Assembly: GCF_015711605.1 (NCBI RefSeq)
Contig: NZ_JABTEZ010000001.1
Coordinates: forward strand, 710,001-774,000
DNA: 64,000 bases
DNA from: Planomonospora sp. ID67723
GTDB lineage: Bacteria > Actinomycetota > Actinomycetes > Streptosporangiales > Streptosporangiaceae
Direction of reading: 5' to 3'
Below are positions 61,391 through 64,000 of this stretch, one piece after another. The position numbers and the translations under genes are program-made. Every line of letters begins with the position of its first letter. The stretch's first letter is position 1. The notes under the pieces are model-generated. The model was not told the origin of the DNA. It worked only from the letters and a program-made list of their open reading frames with translations, and searched no databases.

Positions 61391-61783
61391 ATGAACCCGT
61401 TCCGCAAGGCCGTGGAAGCCGGAGACCTGGAGGCCGTCGAGGCGCTGCTGGCTGAGGACGTCGTTTTCAACAGCCCGATCGCGTTCAAGCCGTACCCGGG
61501 CAAGGCGATCACGGCGGCGGTCCTGCGGGGCGCCCTGCGCGTCTTCGAGGACTTCCGCTACGTCCGGGAGATCGCCAGTGCCGACGGCCGGGACCACGTG
61601 CTGGTCTTCGAGGCGAAGGTGAACGGCAAGGAGGTCAACGGCTGCGACTTCCTGCACTTCGACGAGAACGGCCTGATCGACGACCTCACGGTCATGGTCC
61701 GGCCCCTGTCGGGGGCCAACGCGCTCGCCGAGGCGATGGGCGCCCAGTCCGAGCGGATCCAGCGGGAGGCGCTGGGCGGGTGA
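61391..61783 (+). CDS. NTF2-like / SnoaL-like protein
   Basis: The 130-residue protein (FRKAVEAGDLEAVEALLAED, VVFNSPIAFKPYPGKAITAA, CDFLHFDENGLIDDLTVMVR) is a one-domain cone fold typical of SnoaL-like isomerases or hydrolases. It is probably repressed by the divergent PadR protein. ATG 61391 follows TAGGAGTTCAGGGG. Confidence 0.92.
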   Translation: MNPFRKAVEAGDLEAVEALLAEDVVFNSPIAFKPYPGKAITAAVLRGALRVFEDFRYVREIASADGRDHVLVFEAKVNGKEVNGCDFLHFDENGLIDDLTVMVRPLSGANALAEAMGAQSERIQREALGG

Positions 61784-61858
61784 ACGGCTTCGGCGCGATA
61801 GCCGCCCGGGCGGCGGGCGGCGCGGGCCCGATCTGGTCGCCGGCTGCCGGCCGGGATC

Positions 61859-64000
61859 TCAGCCGAGCCGTACGGTGACCGTCTTCGAGGCGCCGCCGCG
61901 GTCCGACAGCCGCCCGAACCTGAGGATGAGCCTCGCACCGGTCGCGGCACCCGCCAGCAGCGGGTGCCCGCGGATCAGGCGGGCCACCGGCCGGTCCCAG
62001 ACCACGGTCAGCTCGTCCAGGTCGCGCCGGGGATCCGAGACGGTCAGCGTCGCCGTACCGTCGCCTCGCTCCCTGACGAGGACGGAGCACGGGGCGGAGG
62101 CGGCCACGTCGCCGGCGGCTCCGCCGTTCCAGAAGTTGACCGCGGTGATCCCGAGCGACGGGATCCGGACGCCCTGCCGGCGGTCGCTGTTGGCGAGCAC
62201 GCACACCCATCCGGGGGCGGCGGCGCGGGCCCGGGTCTCGGCCAGGCTCGCCCCCGGCAGGAGCAGGTAGACGTACCCGGCCGCGACGGGGTCGACGCCG
62301 TGGTCGAGCCAGAGGGTCACGTAGCTCCGGGTCACCGGTTCCGAACCGCCGGTGCGCCGCTCACGCAGCGTGCGCAGGCGGGCGCCGCCGGGCAGGACGT
62401 AGCCGCCGTGCCCCTCGATGTGCGCCCAGCCCACCGGCCCGTCCGGGCCGCCGCGCGTGTCACCGTCCGTATCACCGTCCACGGTGAGCGTCGCGCCGGT
62501 CCTGCGGTTGTCCACGACGGTCTCGACCGGCACGCCGTCCTCGGCGGTGATCCCGGCACCCAGGCAGACCACCGCGTCGTCGAGGAAGAACCACGACTTG
62601 AAGGCCTCCAGCGTGCTCTCCAAGCCGCTCAGGTGCTGGCCGACCGCCGCGTACACGCCGTCGGTGGCACCGCCCACCCAGCGCCACGGCGGGCAGGTGT
62701 CGCCCCACGCGGTGCCGGCGCCGTCCGCCAGCCGCCGGGTGGAGACGGTCGTGCCCGGCAGGCGGTAGGGGTCGACGGTGGGCCAGAAGGAGTCGGAGTA
62801 CTGGTCGCCGTGGCCGTCGGCCCACCAGTAGAGCATTCCCGACCCGGTGTGCCAGCCGCGCAGGTTCTCACCGTTGCCGTGCTCGTAGTGGCCGATCCGG
62901 TGGGAGGCCATGCTGAGCCCCGCGCACCAGGACGGCCTGCGGTGGACGGCGCGGGCGCTCATCGCCAGCAACCGGTGCCCGTCGGGCTCGGCGGCCGCCG
63001 GGATCGCGTCGTCGTCCAGGATCGCGGCGAGGCGGGCGTGGAACCCCAGGTCGTTGCGCTCGGCCGCCTCCAGCATGGGCACGGAGGTCTCCCGCAGCGC
63101 CCACCCTTTGACCATGCCCTGCCAGCGGGCCCGCTCGGCGGTGGAGGCCGCCTCCCCCAGCAGCAGGATCGCCGCGGCGATCGCGTGCCCCCTGCGGTGG
63201 TCGCCGTACGGCTCCCTGCCGACCGCGCGACCGCTGAAGAGGTCCATGCAGAAGCCGTCGTGGACGACCGGCGCGAACGACCTCTCGACCATGTCGAAGA
63301 CGATCTGCCGGGCCGGGTCGGCGACCTCCCACGGCGAGCCGCTCACGACCGCGAACAGGGTCGCCAGGCCGGACAGCAGCGACGCTCCGTACGTGCCCTG
63401 GTAGGGGACGAAGGTGTGCTGGACGAACGAGCCGTCCCGGTAGAACCCGTCGCCCTCGGAGACGTGGCGGAAGACCGGGGAGAGCGCCGAGACCGCCAGG
63501 GCCGCCCTGTCCGGGTCGCAGCCGAGGACGGCGCGCAGCAGCGTCACCGTGCACAGGTCCACCCGGTTGGCCCCGGTGCTGGTGCCGCTGTAGTCGTCCA
63601 GGCGGCACTCCGGGACGAAGTGGTCCACCGCGTCCCGCAGCGCCGCGCTCTGCCGGTCCGTCAGGGGGGGGCCGATCAGCAGGGCCGCGTCGAGGAGCTT
63701 CCTGGGCGCGCCGATCTCCCAGTGCCACCAGTTTCCGGCCGGATCCGCGCCCGCGGCGTACACCAGCCGCCGATAGTGGTCGATGCCGGCGGCCACGGCG
63801 GCGGCCAGGTCCGCGTCACCGGCCAGGCCGGTCCCGGGCAGGGCGTACGCGCGGGCCATGGCCTGCAGCCGGGCGGGGGTGGCGACGAGCGAGGGGAACG
63901 GCAGGCCGGGCCAGAGCCTCGTGCCGGCCGGTGCCATGGCGTCCCGGTATCCGGCCGCTCTCACGCCCAGCTCGGCCAGCCGGGTCCGGTACGGCTCAGC
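61859..64000 (-). CDS. Polysaccharide lyase family 8 enzyme, 5' end beyond window
   Basis: At least 713 residues are encoded, and the frame is open to the right edge (RTRLAELGVRAAGYRDAMAP), so the true start lies outside. The N-terminal alpha/alpha part has NWWHWEIGAPRKLLDAALLI and the catalytic region GTSTGANRVD, FVQHTFVPYQGTYGASL (His and Tyr). The beta-sandwich part has MASHRIGHYEHGNGENLRGW, the Asn/Arg and Glu region, and SWFFLDDAVVCLGAGI. PL8 enzymes cleave hyaluronate, chondroitin or xanthan by beta-elimination. They are usually secreted; the signal peptide would be outside the window. Confidence 0.92.
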   Translation of the reverse strand, partial: AEPYRTRLAELGVRAAGYRDAMAPAGTRLWPGLPFPSLVATPARLQAMARAYALPGTGLAGDADLAAAVAAGIDHYRRLVYAAGADPAGNWWHWEIGAPRKLLDAALLIGPPLTDRQSAALRDAVDHFVPECRLDDYSGTSTGANRVDLCTVTLLRAVLGCDPDRAALAVSALSPVFRHVSEGDGFYRDGSFVQHTFVPYQGTYGASLLSGLATLFAVVSGSPWEVADPARQIVFDMVERSFAPVVHDGFCMDLFSGRAVGREPYGDHRRGHAIAAAILLLGEAASTAERARWQGMVKGWALRETSVPMLEAAERNDLGFHARLAAILDDDAIPAAAEPDGHRLLAMSARAVHRRPSWCAGLSMASHRIGHYEHGNGENLRGWHTGSGMLYWWADGHGDQYSDSFWPTVDPYRLPGTTVSTRRLADGAGTAWGDTCPPWRWVGGATDGVYAAVGQHLSGLESTLEAFKSWFFLDDAVVCLGAGITAEDGVPVETVVDNRRTGATLTVDGDTDGDTRGGPDGPVGWAHIEGHGGYVLPGGARLRTLRERRTGGSEPVTRSYVTLWLDHGVDPVAAGYVYLLLPGASLAETRARAAAPGWVCVLANSDRRQGVRIPSLGITAVNFWNGGAAGDVAASAPCSVLVRERGDGTATLTVSDPRRDLDELTVVWDRPVARLIRGHPLLAGAATGARLILRFGRLSDRGGASKTVTVRLG

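Overview
The window is GC-rich, actinobacterial chromosomal DNA. The coding bias (G/C at nearly every third codon position), the six-repeat chaplin, Lsr2, the FtsK-type single-protein conjugation module and an MFS-dTMP kinase fusion point to a filamentous actinomycete, probably of the Streptosporangiaceae type (genus is inference). No species can be fixed from the sequence alone.

Region 1 (1-22660) is a tRNA-Thr(CGU) integration hot spot. A PhzF-like gene lies at the left, followed by a terminator and a diverged 3' half of a tRNA-Thr gene (1196-1240). From there to 6197 is a decayed element: transposase remnants (IS982 and IS30 types), MepB, a HAD hydrolase, an LRR protein, a hypothetical protein and an Imm21 gene cut exactly at the next att site. 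An 88-bp perfect direct repeat (6198-6285 = 22544-22631), which includes the 3' half of tRNA-Thr, bounds a 16.4-kb actinomycete integrative and conjugative element (AICE). Its backbone is GntR regulators, an SCO3933-type regulator, an FtsK/TraSA-like translocase, a DUF2637 Spd-like protein, a RepSA-like HUH initiator, Xis and a tyrosine integrase beside the intact tRNA. Its cargo is a second HAD copy, an HTH-ImmA/IrrE protease with an unknown partner, and a membrane HEPN RNase-like pair. Decay is visible: two adjacent genes carry single in-frame stops and a P-loop kinase gene is split by an IS3-family insertion.

Region 2 (22728-31186) holds a TAP-like secreted hydrolase and then the most interesting locus: a Crp/Fnr regulator with an intact cNMP-binding cassette, a three-TM Pycsar-effector-like protein, a class III cyclase-like protein, a STAND-like NTPase with helical repeats, an SPFH protein and a DUF4407 membrane protein. 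The last four are translationally coupled or closely spaced. The cyclase-like and STAND-like proteins share a short motif (VINN...GAVFG). I infer a nucleotide-signal, membrane-acting conflict or defence system.

Region 3 (31252-44903) is mostly core genome on the minus strand: metallophosphoesterase, RicT/PSP1, a decayed sigma-factor/FtsX-like fusion, a glycosyltransferase pair, a TetR/Ohr pair with inverted-repeat operators, holB, MFS-tmk, a membrane phosphoesterase and topA.

Region 4 (45022-64000) carries a DUF5703 protein, a long multi-chaplin surface protein and a companion exported protein, an M20 peptidase, tRNA-Leu(GAG), Lsr2, a DsbA-like pseudogene with an 18-bp minisatellite, an MFS exporter, a conserved DUF-type protein, an SGNH hydrolase, glpD/glpK, a monoacylglycerol-lipase-like hydrolase sharing a 17-bp operator with glpK, a PadR/NTF2-like pair and a 5'-truncated (window edge) polysaccharide lyase 8.
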